This document shows, piece by piece, positions 15,537-24,121 of a stretch of DNA of 32,761 nt. The position numbers were made by a program, and so were the translations under genes. This DNA comes from Clostridium sp. K13. Lineage in GTDB: Bacteria > Bacillota > Clostridia > Clostridiales > Clostridiaceae. The stretch is from positions 1 through 32,761 of the forward strand of contig NZ_JAASHM010000037.1 in the NCBI RefSeq assembly GCF_019734195.1, given 5' to 3'. The notes beneath the pieces are model-generated. The model was not told the origin of the DNA. It ran no database searches and saw only the letters and a list, made by a program, of their open reading frames with translations. Each line of letters starts with the position of its first letter. The stretch's first letter is position 1.

Positions 15537-15567
15537 AGTATATATGGTTTTAAGCCATATATTTTAA
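15537..15567. promoter_or_regulatory. Divergent palindromic island motif between sigma and amidase genes
   Basis: ATATATGG (15540-15547) and CCATATAT (15555-15562) form a perfect inverted repeat with a TTTTAAG spacer. Each half is one copy of the motif: TTAAAACCATATATACT toward the sigma gene and TTAAGCCATATATTTTAA toward the amidase gene. The whole intergenic region is only 67 nt, so both genes must be controlled from here. Confidence 0.65.
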
Positions 15568-15583
15568 TTGGAGGTGAAATTTT

Positions 15584-16294
15584 ATGAAAGAAATTATATT
15601 AGCAATAGACATTGGACATAATGTTCCTTATGACACAGGAGCAGTGGGAATACGTAGGGAAGATGATCTAAATAGGTTGGTTGGAAGCGCATTAATAAGT
15701 AAGCTTAGGGGAAGAGGGATTAAGGTTGTGAATTGTACACCTAATACTGCTAAAAGCCTTAATGATTCATTGTACCAAAGAGTAATTACAGCAAATAACT
15801 GCGGTGCAACATTGTTTGTATCAATACATCATAATGCATGCCCTGGTGGATATGGAGCAGAGGTTTTATGTATTAAAGATAACTACCAAGATGGATTATC
15901 AACAAAGGTAGGAGAAGCTATATTAAATGAATTAGCTTCAATTGGACTTAAAAACAGAGGAGTAAAGGATAGAAGGGACTTATATGTTATTAATAATACT
16001 TCAATGCCTGCATTAATTGTTGAATGTGCCTTTGTTGACAGTAGCTTGGATATGGCAAACTATAATCCAGAAAAGGCCGCAGCTGCAATATACAAAGGAA
16101 TATGTACAGCTCTTGCTTTATCAGAAAATCAAAAACCTATTACAGATGATGAAGAGTATTATATTGTCAAATATGGCGATACATTATGGGCAATAAGTAG
16201 AAGATTCAACACTACTGTAGATAAGTTAGTTGCATTAAATAATATAGCAAATAGAAATTTAATTAATGTTGGACAGAAATTAAGGGTAAAGTAA
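15584..16294 (+). CDS. N-acetylmuramoyl-L-alanine amidase (Amidase_3) with C-terminal LysM
   Basis: This 236-residue peptidoglycan hydrolase cleaves the bond between N-acetylmuramate and L-alanine of the stem peptide. The Amidase_3 zinc site is complete: H12 (IGHN), E26, H82 (SIHHNA), and the catalytic E147 (IVECAF). A LysM domain that binds glycan strands follows at about 192-235 ([18 protein letters not shown], then [11 protein letters not shown]). No signal peptide is visible, so export would need a holin or lysis, as for phage endolysins. A strong GGAGGTGA site precedes the ATG. It is divergent from the sigma gene, and with the YvrJ protein it could form a lysis-like pair, though that is inference. 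Confidence 0.9.
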   Translation: MKEIILAIDIGHNVPYDTGAVGIRREDDLNRLVGSALISKLRGRGIKVVNCTPNTAKSLNDSLYQRVITANNCGATLFVSIHHNACPGGYGAEVLCIKDNYQDGLSTKVGEAILNELASIGLKNRGVKDRRDLYVINNTSMPALIVECAFVDSSLDMANYNPEKAAAAIYKGICTALALSENQKPITDDEEYYIVKYGDTLWAISRRFNTTVDKLVALNNIANRNLINVGQKLRVK

Positions 16295-16306
16295 AACTAA
16301 AGTGGA

Positions 16307-16347
16307 GAAAAGGTTTATGTATTAAGGTACATAAGCCTTTTGTTATT
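16307..16347 (+). terminator. Terminator of the amidase gene
   Basis: AAAAGGTTTATGT pairs with ACATAAGCCTTTT (one G-U pair), then a T-rich tail. Confidence 0.75.
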
Positions 16348-16401
16348 TAAGAGAATAAAAGAAAAATAGTGTTATTAAATTATTTAAGTAACCTTAATAT
16401 G

Positions 16402-16410
16402 TGATATAAT
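16402..16410 (+). promoter_or_regulatory. Extended -10 of the mcrBC operon
   Basis: TGATATAAT is an extended -10 element about 46 nt before the mcrB start codon. No good -35 is seen, which extended -10 promoters tolerate. Confidence 0.45.
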
Positions 16411-16455
16411 ATATTTACTAATTTTTAGATAAAACAAATTAAGGGCGGTATAAAC

Positions 16456-18540
16456 ATGGCTAATTCAAATAATTTTACGAAACAGAATATACTTGATGCA
16501 GTTAAATATATTGATAAGAATGGTATTCCAAATAAAAATAAAAGTGCAAAATATGAATTTGCTTTTGATTCAGGCAAAAAGTACCCAGCTAAATATGTAA
16601 TTTCTGTGGCAAATCATCTGGTTAATAACGTAGATATTTCAAATGAAGAATTTAATGATATAGAAGCTAGGAATATATTAATGGGATTGGATTTTGTGAT
16701 AGAAACAAGACAAGAAAAGTTTACATTAATAATTACTGCTAATGAAGTTATATCAAGTGATGAACGTTTTACAATGGACAATCTTGGACTTGGAGATAAC
16801 TATAAACCACTAGATACATATTTTAAGAATTCTTCAGGTGAGATAATTAGGCGAAAGTACACTAAAGGTGAAAAAAAGAGCTCTAATCAAACAATGCCAC
16901 GATTGGCTTGTCAGATTTTTGAAGAGTCTCTAGTAGCTTTATCTGAAGAGGAAAAAGTAAACTTTCCTATTTGTCAATATACTCCAGAGTCGGAATTAAT
17001 TCGAGGGATTTTTTCTAGCGTTGAAGAATTCAAGAAATATAGAAATTCAATTGAATATTTCAGATATAAGTATGGGGATGAAAAACTACTTGTTAGTTAT
17101 TGTTGGAATATCTTTTCAACTATTATATTTGTTAAAGAATGCTTAAAGCGTTTTGGGAAAGAAGGCGATCAATTTGTTCTTACGTATCGTGAAAAAGACA
17201 AAAAAGAAGTTGATCAACTTGTAAATGAAAAATTGACAGATAAAGATGATGTAATAGAGTCTAATGGTTATATGAATCCATATTCTAATCAATTAATAGA
17301 ATCTAAGAATATTATTTTACGTGGAGCACCAGGGACGGGTAAATCATATTTAGCAAAAGAGATTGCTGCTGATATCATTAGTAATGGCTACTTTGATAAT
17401 TATACGTTACTTACCGATGAACAAAAGAAGCAAATTGAATTTGTTCAGTTCCATCCGAGTTACGATTACTCTGATTTTGTAGAAGGTTTAAGGCCTAAAG
17501 CAAATGATGATGGCTCTATGGGGTTCGAACTTCGAGATGGCATATTTAAAAAATTTGTAGCAAGGGCAAAGAAAAACTTTTATGATTCTCAAAAATCTGA
17601 AGAAGTTATTGAGAAAGAAGCATCAGTTCAAGCAATAATGACAGATTATTTTTCAGAACTTGAATTTGGAGTGGATGAACTAAAAATTGCCCGTGGCACT
17701 AAATTTTATATTACTAGTGTTGATGATAAACACATCAACATTTCAATTCCTGAAAATAATGTATCAAATAAGCTGAGTTTAAATATTAAAGAATTAAGAG
17801 AAATGTTAGAGTCAGGACAAGAATTTACACAAGTAAAAGATGTTACCAAATTCTTTGGAAAGAATAATGCTACTCAAGGATACTCGTATAATTTAGCCAT
17901 TTTTAATGCAATCAAAGCAAAGAAAACAACAATATCAAAGACAGTAACTAAGCAAGAACAATTAAAAAAGTACATTTTTATAATTGATGAAATTAATCGT
18001 GGTGAAATTTCTAAAATATTTGGTGAGTTATTTTTCTCTATAGATCCTGGATATCGTGGACTAGCTGGTGAAGTATCCACTCAATATGCAAACTTACATG
18101 AAGATCCTGATGAAAAATTCTTTATTCCAGATAATGTTTATATCATCGGCACAATGAATGATATTGACCGATCTGTTGATAGTTTTGACTTTGCTATGCG
18201 TCGTCGTTTTAGATTTATTGAAATTAAAGCTGACGAACGTTTGGAAATGTTAGATGCTTTAGGGGAAAAAAAAGAAGAAGCAATTCGTCGTATGACTGCT
18301 CTAAATAGTGAAATATCAAAAGTTGAAGATCTCAATGAAAACTACCATATTGGAGGAGCATATTTCTTAAAATTAAAAACTTTAAGTTTTGACCAGCTGT
18401 GGACTGATTACCTTCAACCTTTACTTCAAGATTATGTGAGAGGTATGTATGACGAAGATATCATTATGAAAAAATTTGAAAAGGCTTATGAAAATGTACT
18501 ACCTAGAGTAGGTGATGGCAATGACGGAATTCAAGATTAA
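16456..18540 (+). CDS. mcrB: McrB-type AAA+ GTPase of a modification-dependent restriction system
   Basis: This 694-residue protein is the motor and recognition subunit of an McrBC-type enzyme that cuts modified DNA. Its AAA+ core has a Walker A GAPGTGKS (near 291), a Walker B FIIDEINRGE (near 506) and the McrB signature GTMNDIDRS (near 564) followed by FAMRRRFRF. The N-terminal 85 residues (ILDAVKYIDKNGIPNKNKSA, then KYPAKYVISVA) match the head domain seen at the start of several McrA/McrB-like proteins, probably a DNA-reading module. The next 150 residues have no assignment, so the recognised modification is unknown. It overlaps mcrC, indicating a two-gene operon. Arg codons CGT and CGA are common, unlike in the neighbouring hsd genes, which suggests a separate origin. 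Confidence 0.9.
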   Translation: MANSNNFTKQNILDAVKYIDKNGIPNKNKSAKYEFAFDSGKKYPAKYVISVANHLVNNVDISNEEFNDIEARNILMGLDFVIETRQEKFTLIITANEVISSDERFTMDNLGLGDNYKPLDTYFKNSSGEIIRRKYTKGEKKSSNQTMPRLACQIFEESLVALSEEEKVNFPICQYTPESELIRGIFSSVEEFKKYRNSIEYFRYKYGDEKLLVSYCWNIFSTIIFVKECLKRFGKEGDQFVLTYREKDKKEVDQLVNEKLTDKDDVIESNGYMNPYSNQLIESKNIILRGAPGTGKSYLAKEIAADIISNGYFDNYTLLTDEQKKQIEFVQFHPSYDYSDFVEGLRPKANDDGSMGFELRDGIFKKFVARAKKNFYDSQKSEEVIEKEASVQAIMTDYFSELEFGVDELKIARGTKFYITSVDDKHINISIPENNVSNKLSLNIKELREMLESGQEFTQVKDVTKFFGKNNATQGYSYNLAIFNAIKAKKTTISKTVTKQEQLKKYIFIIDEINRGEISKIFGELFFSIDPGYRGLAGEVSTQYANLHEDPDEKFFIPDNVYIIGTMNDIDRSVDSFDFAMRRRFRFIEIKADERLEMLDALGEKKEEAIRRMTALNSEISKVEDLNENYHIGGAYFLKLKTLSFDQLWTDYLQPLLQDYVRGMYDEDIIMKKFEKAYENVLPRVGDGNDGIQD

Positions 18541-19855
18541 AGACAATACAACTATTAGTAAATATGATTTTGATGAAGTAAGGCTCATAACAAAAAAAGT
18601 TTTAGATAAGACACTTGGCCAGCTTGAAAAAGAAGGAGTATTTGTTTTTCCTGAACTTTTAAAAGATGCTGAGGATATCACTAAAGAACAGATAATTTTA
18701 CAAAGTGTTAATGATTGTTATCGTTCAAGTAATGTTATGGGGTTTTTAGGATATGGCAAGGAACGTCTTATAATTAAATCACGCTTTTCAACTGTGGAAA
18801 ACGATTATTTCTTTCAATATCTAATTGAAAATGTATTGGAGATACCTAATGTTTTAGATTTAAATACGGATGCTAACCAAGATAACCGATTGTTTAATTT
18901 GTTGTTATTTCTATTTCCATATTACTTAAAAATAGCGATGAGGAAAGGCTTATTTAAAACATATATACGGAGTCAATATAATGATGGGAACATTAAAGGA
19001 ACAGTTGATATTGCTCGTCATATTAGAGATAATACCCCCTTTACTGGCAAAATTGCATATAACCAACGAGAATTTTCTTACGATAACTCTATAATGGAAT
19101 TAATCAGACATACTATTGAGTTCATTAAGAAGAGGCCATATGGAAATAATGTGTTACGAAAAGCTAAAGATGAAGTTTCAGTGGTAATTCAAGCAACAAA
19201 TAATTATGAGTATTATGATAGAAGGAAAATCATAATTAAAAACAAGAAGAAACCTATTAGTCATGCGTATTATCATGAGTATAGGAATTTACAACGTTTA
19301 TGTATAATGATTTTACAACAAGAGAAGCATCAAATTGGTTCAGGGATGACTAAAATTCATGGTATTCTCTTTGATGGTTCATGGCTATGGGAAGAATATA
19401 TTAATACATTGATTGGGAATAACTTTTATCATCCAATGAACAAAGGTAGAAAAGGAGCACAGAGATTATTTGATGGTAATATTGGACTTATTTATCCTGA
19501 CTTTATTAGTAGAAATACTACCAATCGGATAATTGCTGATGCTAAGTATAAGCCACTGGGTAACATTGGAAATAAGGATTATCTTCAAGTATTAGCCTAC
19601 ATGTTTAGGTTTGACGCTAAGAAAGGTTTATACTTGTATCCCGAAAGTGGTAAAGTAGAAAATCAATTATTAAAAATGAATCGTGGATTGACATATGAAG
19701 ATAATGTAGAACCAAGAACTGACATTCAAATAATTAAATGTGGATTGAAAATACCAACTGATGCAAAAGACTACGATGAATTTAAGCATAAGATAAAGAC
19801 TAGTGAGGTAGCCTTTATCAATCAGTTAAAAATATACAGTTGTGATATAAAGTAA
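18521..19855 (+). CDS. mcrC: McrC-type nuclease subunit
   Basis: This protein of about 444 residues is the endonuclease partner of McrB. The C-terminal PD-(D/E)xK centre is visible as LIYPDFISR followed by IIADAKYKPL (D...DAK). The N-terminal half is the McrB-interacting region typical of McrC. Starts at 18512 (GTG), 18515 and 18521 are all in frame. I chose ATG 18521, 6-8 nt after AGGTG, with 20 nt overlap with mcrB, so translation is coupled. A strong terminator lies about 115 nt downstream. Confidence 0.85.
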   Translation: MTEFKIKDNTTISKYDFDEVRLITKKVLDKTLGQLEKEGVFVFPELLKDAEDITKEQIILQSVNDCYRSSNVMGFLGYGKERLIIKSRFSTVENDYFFQYLIENVLEIPNVLDLNTDANQDNRLFNLLLFLFPYYLKIAMRKGLFKTYIRSQYNDGNIKGTVDIARHIRDNTPFTGKIAYNQREFSYDNSIMELIRHTIEFIKKRPYGNNVLRKAKDEVSVVIQATNNYEYYDRRKIIIKNKKKPISHAYYHEYRNLQRLCIMILQQEKHQIGSGMTKIHGILFDGSWLWEEYINTLIGNNFYHPMNKGRKGAQRLFDGNIGLIYPDFISRNTTNRIIADAKYKPLGNIGNKDYLQVLAYMFRFDAKKGLYLYPESGKVENQLLKMNRGLTYEDNVEPRTDIQIIKCGLKIPTDAKDYDEFKHKIKTSEVAFINQLKIYSCDIK

Positions 19856-19970
19856 ACAAGATATACTAATTTAATTCAAGAGCAATATGAGGAAAGTTTT
19901 GTTTGAAGTTAATTGTTAGCAAATAAGGATAAAATGTCGCTTGTTAATATTTAAATAAGCAATAATTTCT

Positions 19971-20015
19971 CAGTGACAAGCTTATGTAAAAATATAAGTT
20001 TGTCACTGTTTTTCG
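19971..20015 (+). terminator. Terminator of the mcrBC operon
   Basis: CAGTGACAA-CTTAT pairs with ATAAG-TTGTCACTG, followed by T5. Confidence 0.8.
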
Positions 20016-20104
20016 TTTAATCAAGCTTTATAGAATAAAATTTTTAAAAATAAAGATGTGCTATCATTTTTAGTTTAATAAGGTTTGGTCTTATTTCAAT
20101 ATTT

Positions 20105-20250
20105 TGGACATAAAAAGTCAAACTTTTTTATGCTACACTTCTAGCTAATAATTCAAATTGATCTGGAGTCATGTAATTAATAGAAGAGTGTAGCCTTTTT
20201 CTGTTATACCAACCTTCTATATATTTAAAAATAGCTATAAAACTATATTT
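20105..20250 (-). mobile_element. IS3-family transposase 3' remnant
   Basis: On the minus strand the last 30 or so codons read IEGWYNRKRLHSSINYMTPD, then QFELLARSVA and a stop at 20128. This is the signature end of the IS3-family integrase (Y-N-x-x-R-x-H-x-x-L/I-x-Y-x-T/S-P). The TGGACA at 20105-20110 fits the end of an IS3-type terminal repeat. Everything upstream of about 20250 is gone, so it is a dead fragment sitting directly between mcrBC and the type I system, marking an old insertion or junction. Confidence 0.8.
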
Positions 20251-20270
20251 AAAATATAGTATATTAAGTA

Positions 20271-20299
20271 TTCGAATTACTGTTAAGTAATGTTATAAT
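20271..20299 (+). promoter_or_regulatory. Promoter of hsdMS
   Basis: TTCGAA (20271-20276) and TATAAT (20294-20299) are separated by 17 nt, about 104 nt before the hsdM start. Confidence 0.5.
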
Positions 20300-20312
20300 T
20301 ATTAATAGATAC

Positions 20313-20359
20313 ATCATAAATGAAGATATTATTTCTAATTCTTTATCTTTATTTATGAT
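20313..20359 (+). promoter_or_regulatory. Long inverted repeat in the hsdM leader
   Basis: ATCATAAATGAAGATA (20313-20328) pairs with TATCTTTATTTATGAT (20344-20359), with one G-U and a loop of about 15 nt. It sits in the predicted 5' leader between the -10 and the start codon and has no T-run behind it. It could be an operator or an RNA control element for methylase expression. Confidence 0.5.
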
Positions 20360-20402
20360 TTACATAATAAATAATAGAAATAAAATGAAAAGAGGCAATA
20401 TT

Positions 20403-21893
20403 ATGATGAATAAAACAACATCACAAGATGTTATAAAGATAGTTTGGAAAGCCTGCGATACCTTTAGAGGTACTATGGATAGTTCTAAGTACAAAGATTA
20501 TATATTAACAATGTTATTTGTAAAGTATGTATCTGACTTTTACAAAGAAAAGTTAGAAGAATTAAAGGCTAAGTTTGGAGATAATGAAGATAGAATTCAA
20601 AAGAGTTTAAAGAGAGAAAAGTTCCAATTAGATCCTACATGTACATTTGATGTTATATACGAAAATAGAAATGCTGAAGATATTGGTGAAATAATAAATA
20701 AAATATTAATGAGAATAGAAGATGACAACAAGGAAAAACTTGAAGGAATCTTTAGAAATATTGATTTTAACTCAGAAGCAGAGCTTGGTAGAACTAAAGA
20801 AAGAAATGCTGCATTAAAGCATTTAATAGAGGACTTTGCAGATGCTTCACTTGACTTAAGACCTAGTATGTTAGATGGTAGTGATGTTATTGGAGACGCA
20901 TACGAATTCCTAATAGCTAACTTTGCATCAGATGCAGGTAAGAAAGGGGGAGAATTCTATACTCCTAGCGAAGTTTCAACTTTACTTGCAAAGCTTGTTG
21001 GAGCTAAAGATGGTGATAGAATATATGACCCAACATGCGGTTCAGGATCATTACTTATTAAAGCAGCTAAAGAAGTGGGAACACAAAACTTTAGATTATA
21101 TGGTCAAGAAAGAAATGGTCAAACACAAGCCTTAGCTAAGATGAATATGTTCTTACATGAAATAAATGATGCAGTTATAGAATGGGGAGATACATTAAGA
21201 AATCCACTTCATTTAGAAAATGAAAGATTAATGAAGTTTGATAAAATAGTTTCTAACCCGCCATTCTCACTTGATAAATGGGGAGCAGAAGAATTAAAAG
21301 ATGATACTTATGGAAGATTTAGTATGGGATTACCCCCAAAGTCAAAAGGCGATTTTGCATTTATTTCTCATATTTTAGCATCATTAAATGAAAATGGAAC
21401 AGCAGGTATAATACTTCCTCATGGAGTTTTATTTAGAGCTGCTAGTGAAGGTAAAATAAGAAAACAAATAATAGAAAATAACTGGCTAGATGCAGTAGTA
21501 GGTTTACCAGAAAACCTATTCTTTGGTACAGGAATACCAGCTTGTATATTAATTTTTAAGAAAAACAAAGTTGATAAAAATGTAGTATTTATTGATGCAA
21601 GTAATGAGTTTGATAAAGGTAAAAATCAAAATGTATTAAGAAATGAAGACATAGAAAAAATAGTAGAGGTTTATAAGAATAGAGAAGAAGTAGATAAATA
21701 TTGTCATATAACTACTTTTGATGAAATAAAAGAGAATGACTTCAATTTAAATATTCCTAGGTATATTGATACTTTTGAAGTAGAAGAAAAAATAGATATC
21801 CAATCAATTAAAGAAGAAATTTATACACTTGAAAAAGAAATAGTTCAGGTTAAAGAAGTTATGAATAAATATTTAGAAGAATTAGGATTTTAG
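20403..21893 (+). CDS. hsdM: Type I restriction-modification system, methylase subunit HsdM
   Basis: This N6-adenine methyltransferase subunit (496 residues from ATG 20403) has the HsdM N-terminal helical domain and the SAM-binding motif I DPTCGSGSLL (near 211). The catalytic motif IV is NPPFSL (near 286). The upstream in-frame ATG 20355 lacks a ribosome-binding site. AAGAGG at 20389-20394 suits ATG 20403 or 20406. hsdS follows after 32 nt in the same transcript. With HsdS it methylates the target site and guides HsdR. Confidence 0.92.
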   Translation: MMNKTTSQDVIKIVWKACDTFRGTMDSSKYKDYILTMLFVKYVSDFYKEKLEELKAKFGDNEDRIQKSLKREKFQLDPTCTFDVIYENRNAEDIGEIINKILMRIEDDNKEKLEGIFRNIDFNSEAELGRTKERNAALKHLIEDFADASLDLRPSMLDGSDVIGDAYEFLIANFASDAGKKGGEFYTPSEVSTLLAKLVGAKDGDRIYDPTCGSGSLLIKAAKEVGTQNFRLYGQERNGQTQALAKMNMFLHEINDAVIEWGDTLRNPLHLENERLMKFDKIVSNPPFSLDKWGAEELKDDTYGRFSMGLPPKSKGDFAFISHILASLNENGTAGIILPHGVLFRAASEGKIRKQIIENNWLDAVVGLPENLFFGTGIPACILIFKKNKVDKNVVFIDASNEFDKGKNQNVLRNEDIEKIVEVYKNREEVDKYCHITTFDEIKENDFNLNIPRYIDTFEVEEKIDIQSIKEEIYTLEKEIVQVKEVMNKYLEELGF

Positions 21894-21925
21894 AGTATTA
21901 AATTTTATATAGAGGATGAATTATT

Positions 21926-23215
21926 ATGGAAAAGTCAAATATATCTAATAAATTTACGGGAGGGATTCATGATAACTCACAGATTAAAATGTGGAACACG
22001 ACTACAATAAATGAATTAATAAAAAATGGAGTTATAGAAGAAGTATTAGATGGAAATCATGGTGCTATACATCCAAAAGCAAGTGATTATGTAGAAAATG
22101 GTATTCCCTTTGTAATGGCTAGTGATATTAATAATGGTAAATTGGACATAATTAACTGTAAATATATAAGTGAAGAGGTTAGTAAAAGATTAAAAAAAGG
22201 ATTTGCAAAAGAAGGAGATTTACTATTAACACATAAAGGTACTGTTGGAGAAACTGCTATTGTTCCAAAAATAGATTGTAATTATATAGTATTAACTCCA
22301 CAAGTTACTTATTATAGGTTTAATAAAGAAAAAAATGTTTTAGATATAGAATACTTAAAATATTATTTTCAATCTGAAGATTTTCAATTAAGATTAAAGA
22401 GTTTAGGGGCACAATCAACGAGAGCTTATGTAGGAATTACAGAACAAAAAAGATTATTAGTAGAATTTCCAGATTATAAGACTCAACAAAAAATAGTAGA
22501 AATTCTTTCAACTTGGGATTCAGCTATAGAAAAACAAGAGCAACTTATTGAAAAGAAAAAAGAGTTCAAAAAAGGATTAATGCAAAATCTATATTCTAAA
22601 GGAACAAAGAAAGAGAAGTTAGTTAAATCTAAATTAGGTGAAGTTCCTGAAAGTTGGAGTATAGTTAAGGCAAAAGAAGTATTTAAAAGTGTTTCAATAA
22701 AAAATAATGAAAATGAAGAACTGCTTTCAGTTACTCAAGATAAGGGAACTATTCCCAGAAGTCAATTAGAAGGGAATGTAGTTATGCCAGAAGGTAGTAC
22801 TAGTGGATATAAATTAGTTGTACCAAATAACTTTATTATAAGCTTACGTTCATTTCAAGGTGGATTAGAAATTTCAAAACATAGAGGTATCATAAGTCCA
22901 GCATATACAGTTTTAGAGAATAAAATTGAAATTTGTCATGATTATTTTAAATACTATTTTAAAAAGGAAGAGTTTATAAGTAGATTAAATGGTGCTATTG
23001 TTGGAATTAGAGATGGAAAACAAATTAGTTATGCTGATTTTGGAGAGATGTTTTTACCAGTTCCATCGTTAGAAGAACAAATTAAAATAGCTGAAATTCT
23101 AATGGTAGCGGATAAGGAAATAGAATTATTAGAAAAAGAGTTAGAAGCATTAAAGCTACAAAAGAAAGGTTTAATGCAAAGATTGCTAACTGGTGAAATT
23201 AGGGTTAAAATATAG
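21926..23215 (+). CDS. hsdS: Type I restriction-modification system, specificity subunit HsdS
   Basis: This 429-residue protein has two target-recognition domains (about 20-175 and 225-385). Each is followed by a conserved long helix (QQKIVEILSTWDSAIEKQEQ near 190, and EEQIKIAEILMVADKEIELLE near 390). The two helices set the spacing of the bipartite DNA target. Both repeats end with the GLMQ motif, as usual. The target sequence cannot be predicted by eye. An AGAGG site precedes the ATG. A strong terminator follows, so hsdR is not cotranscribed. Confidence 0.92.
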   Translation: MEKSNISNKFTGGIHDNSQIKMWNTTTINELIKNGVIEEVLDGNHGAIHPKASDYVENGIPFVMASDINNGKLDIINCKYISEEVSKRLKKGFAKEGDLLLTHKGTVGETAIVPKIDCNYIVLTPQVTYYRFNKEKNVLDIEYLKYYFQSEDFQLRLKSLGAQSTRAYVGITEQKRLLVEFPDYKTQQKIVEILSTWDSAIEKQEQLIEKKKEFKKGLMQNLYSKGTKKEKLVKSKLGEVPESWSIVKAKEVFKSVSIKNNENEELLSVTQDKGTIPRSQLEGNVVMPEGSTSGYKLVVPNNFIISLRSFQGGLEISKHRGIISPAYTVLENKIEICHDYFKYYFKKEEFISRLNGAIVGIRDGKQISYADFGEMFLPVPSLEEQIKIAEILMVADKEIELLEKELEALKLQKKGLMQRLLTGEIRVKI

Positions 23216-23221
23216 TTGAAA

Positions 23222-23263
23222 AATACGGAACAGATTTAAATATTTCTGTTCCGTATTGTTTTA
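23222..23263. terminator. Bidirectional terminator between hsdS and TIR genes
   Basis: AATACGGAACAGA (23222-23234) pairs with TCTGTTCCGTATT (23245-23257), then a T-rich tract. It overlaps the TIR stop codon and serves both converging genes. Confidence 0.85.
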
Positions 23264-24121
23264 TGTATTAAGAATTTGCTTAACTTCTTCAACTATTTCA
23301 TCAATAGAAAGCATGGCAGTATTTAAGGCATTTCTACCAGCTAAAGTTGCACTCTTATTCATAACTTCATTTTTAGTTACTTTATGCCATATAGGCAATA
23401 AGACTGAAGTACCATTATTAGATTCTTTTTGAAATAGCCCATCTACTTCATAATTAGTCCAATATTTTTCAAGGAATATACTTGAAATGACAACTATTCC
23501 AAAACGTGAATGAGCTAGTCCATTATCAATGCTTTGTCGTATACTAGCTCCCCATTTAATTGAAGTTTCGTCATACCATACTTTAATACCTTCATTGATT
23601 AAAGATTCTGCAAGAGGTCTTACAAAATCTTCTTTATCTTCCCAAGCATGTGATATAAAAACATCATATTCTTGGTTTATTTCTGATGCGTTACCAGGAT
23701 TATTTGAAAGCGAAGAAATTGTTTCTTGCTGAATACTTTTTAAAATATCATTATGTCGTTTCTCCATTTCTTGCTCTCTTTTTTTCTGAGCTTGTTCTCT
23801 TTTCTTATCTTCACGCTCTTGTTCTTTTATTAATTGAGCTTCTTTTTTTATTAATTCTTCTTCTTTAGTAGAAATTTTTTTGTTAATTGCAGATTGATTT
23901 TTTTGGCTTTTAATAATATCATCATTAGCCCTCTGAATTTCTCTCATTTTGGTTGATATTGTTGATGTAGATGAAGTTTTACTTATTTGTATCTCAGCTT
24001 TAGATTTTTTAGTTAATGCATTTGCTTCTTTTGTTTTTTCATCTGATAGTTTTTTTCTTTCAGTAATTATATCTTTTTTTAGTTTTGTAATTTGATTTTG
24101 TAACAATGATATTGTGGACAT
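23261..24121 (-). CDS. TIR-domain protein with long N-terminal coiled coil
   Basis: This 286-residue protein combines a highly charged coiled coil (about 5-135, rich in K/E/Q with heptads) and a TIR domain from about 151. The TIR part shows DVFISHAWEDK (153-163), IKVWYDE and GIVVIS. It also shows WTNYEVDGLF, whose E225 is the putative catalytic glutamate of NAD-cleaving TIRs. Bacterial TIR proteins of this kind act as abortive-infection effectors that deplete NAD or make cyclic ADP-ribose signals. The coiled coil may oligomerise it or sense a trigger. It starts with ATG after GGGAGGT. It lies on the opposite strand between hsdS and hsdR, an unusual place that suggests modular insertion in the defence locus. 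Confidence 0.85.
   Translation of the reverse strand: MSTISLLQNQITKLKKDIITERKKLSDEKTKEANALTKKSKAEIQISKTSSTSTISTKMREIQRANDDIIKSQKNQSAINKKISTKEEELIKKEAQLIKEQEREDKKREQAQKKREQEMEKRHNDILKSIQQETISSLSNNPGNASEINQEYDVFISHAWEDKEDFVRPLAESLINEGIKVWYDETSIKWGASIRQSIDNGLAHSRFGIVVISSIFLEKYWTNYEVDGLFQKESNNGTSVLLPIWHKVTKNEVMNKSATLAGRNALNTAMLSIDEIVEEVKQILNT

Noticed and set aside
15584..16294. Calling the sigma-amidase cluster a prophage
   Set aside because: No integrase, terminase, capsid or tail gene is present in the window.
23529..23868. Short plus-strand frames opposite the TIR gene
   Set aside because: They are shadows of the lysine- and glutamate-rich coiled coil on the minus strand.
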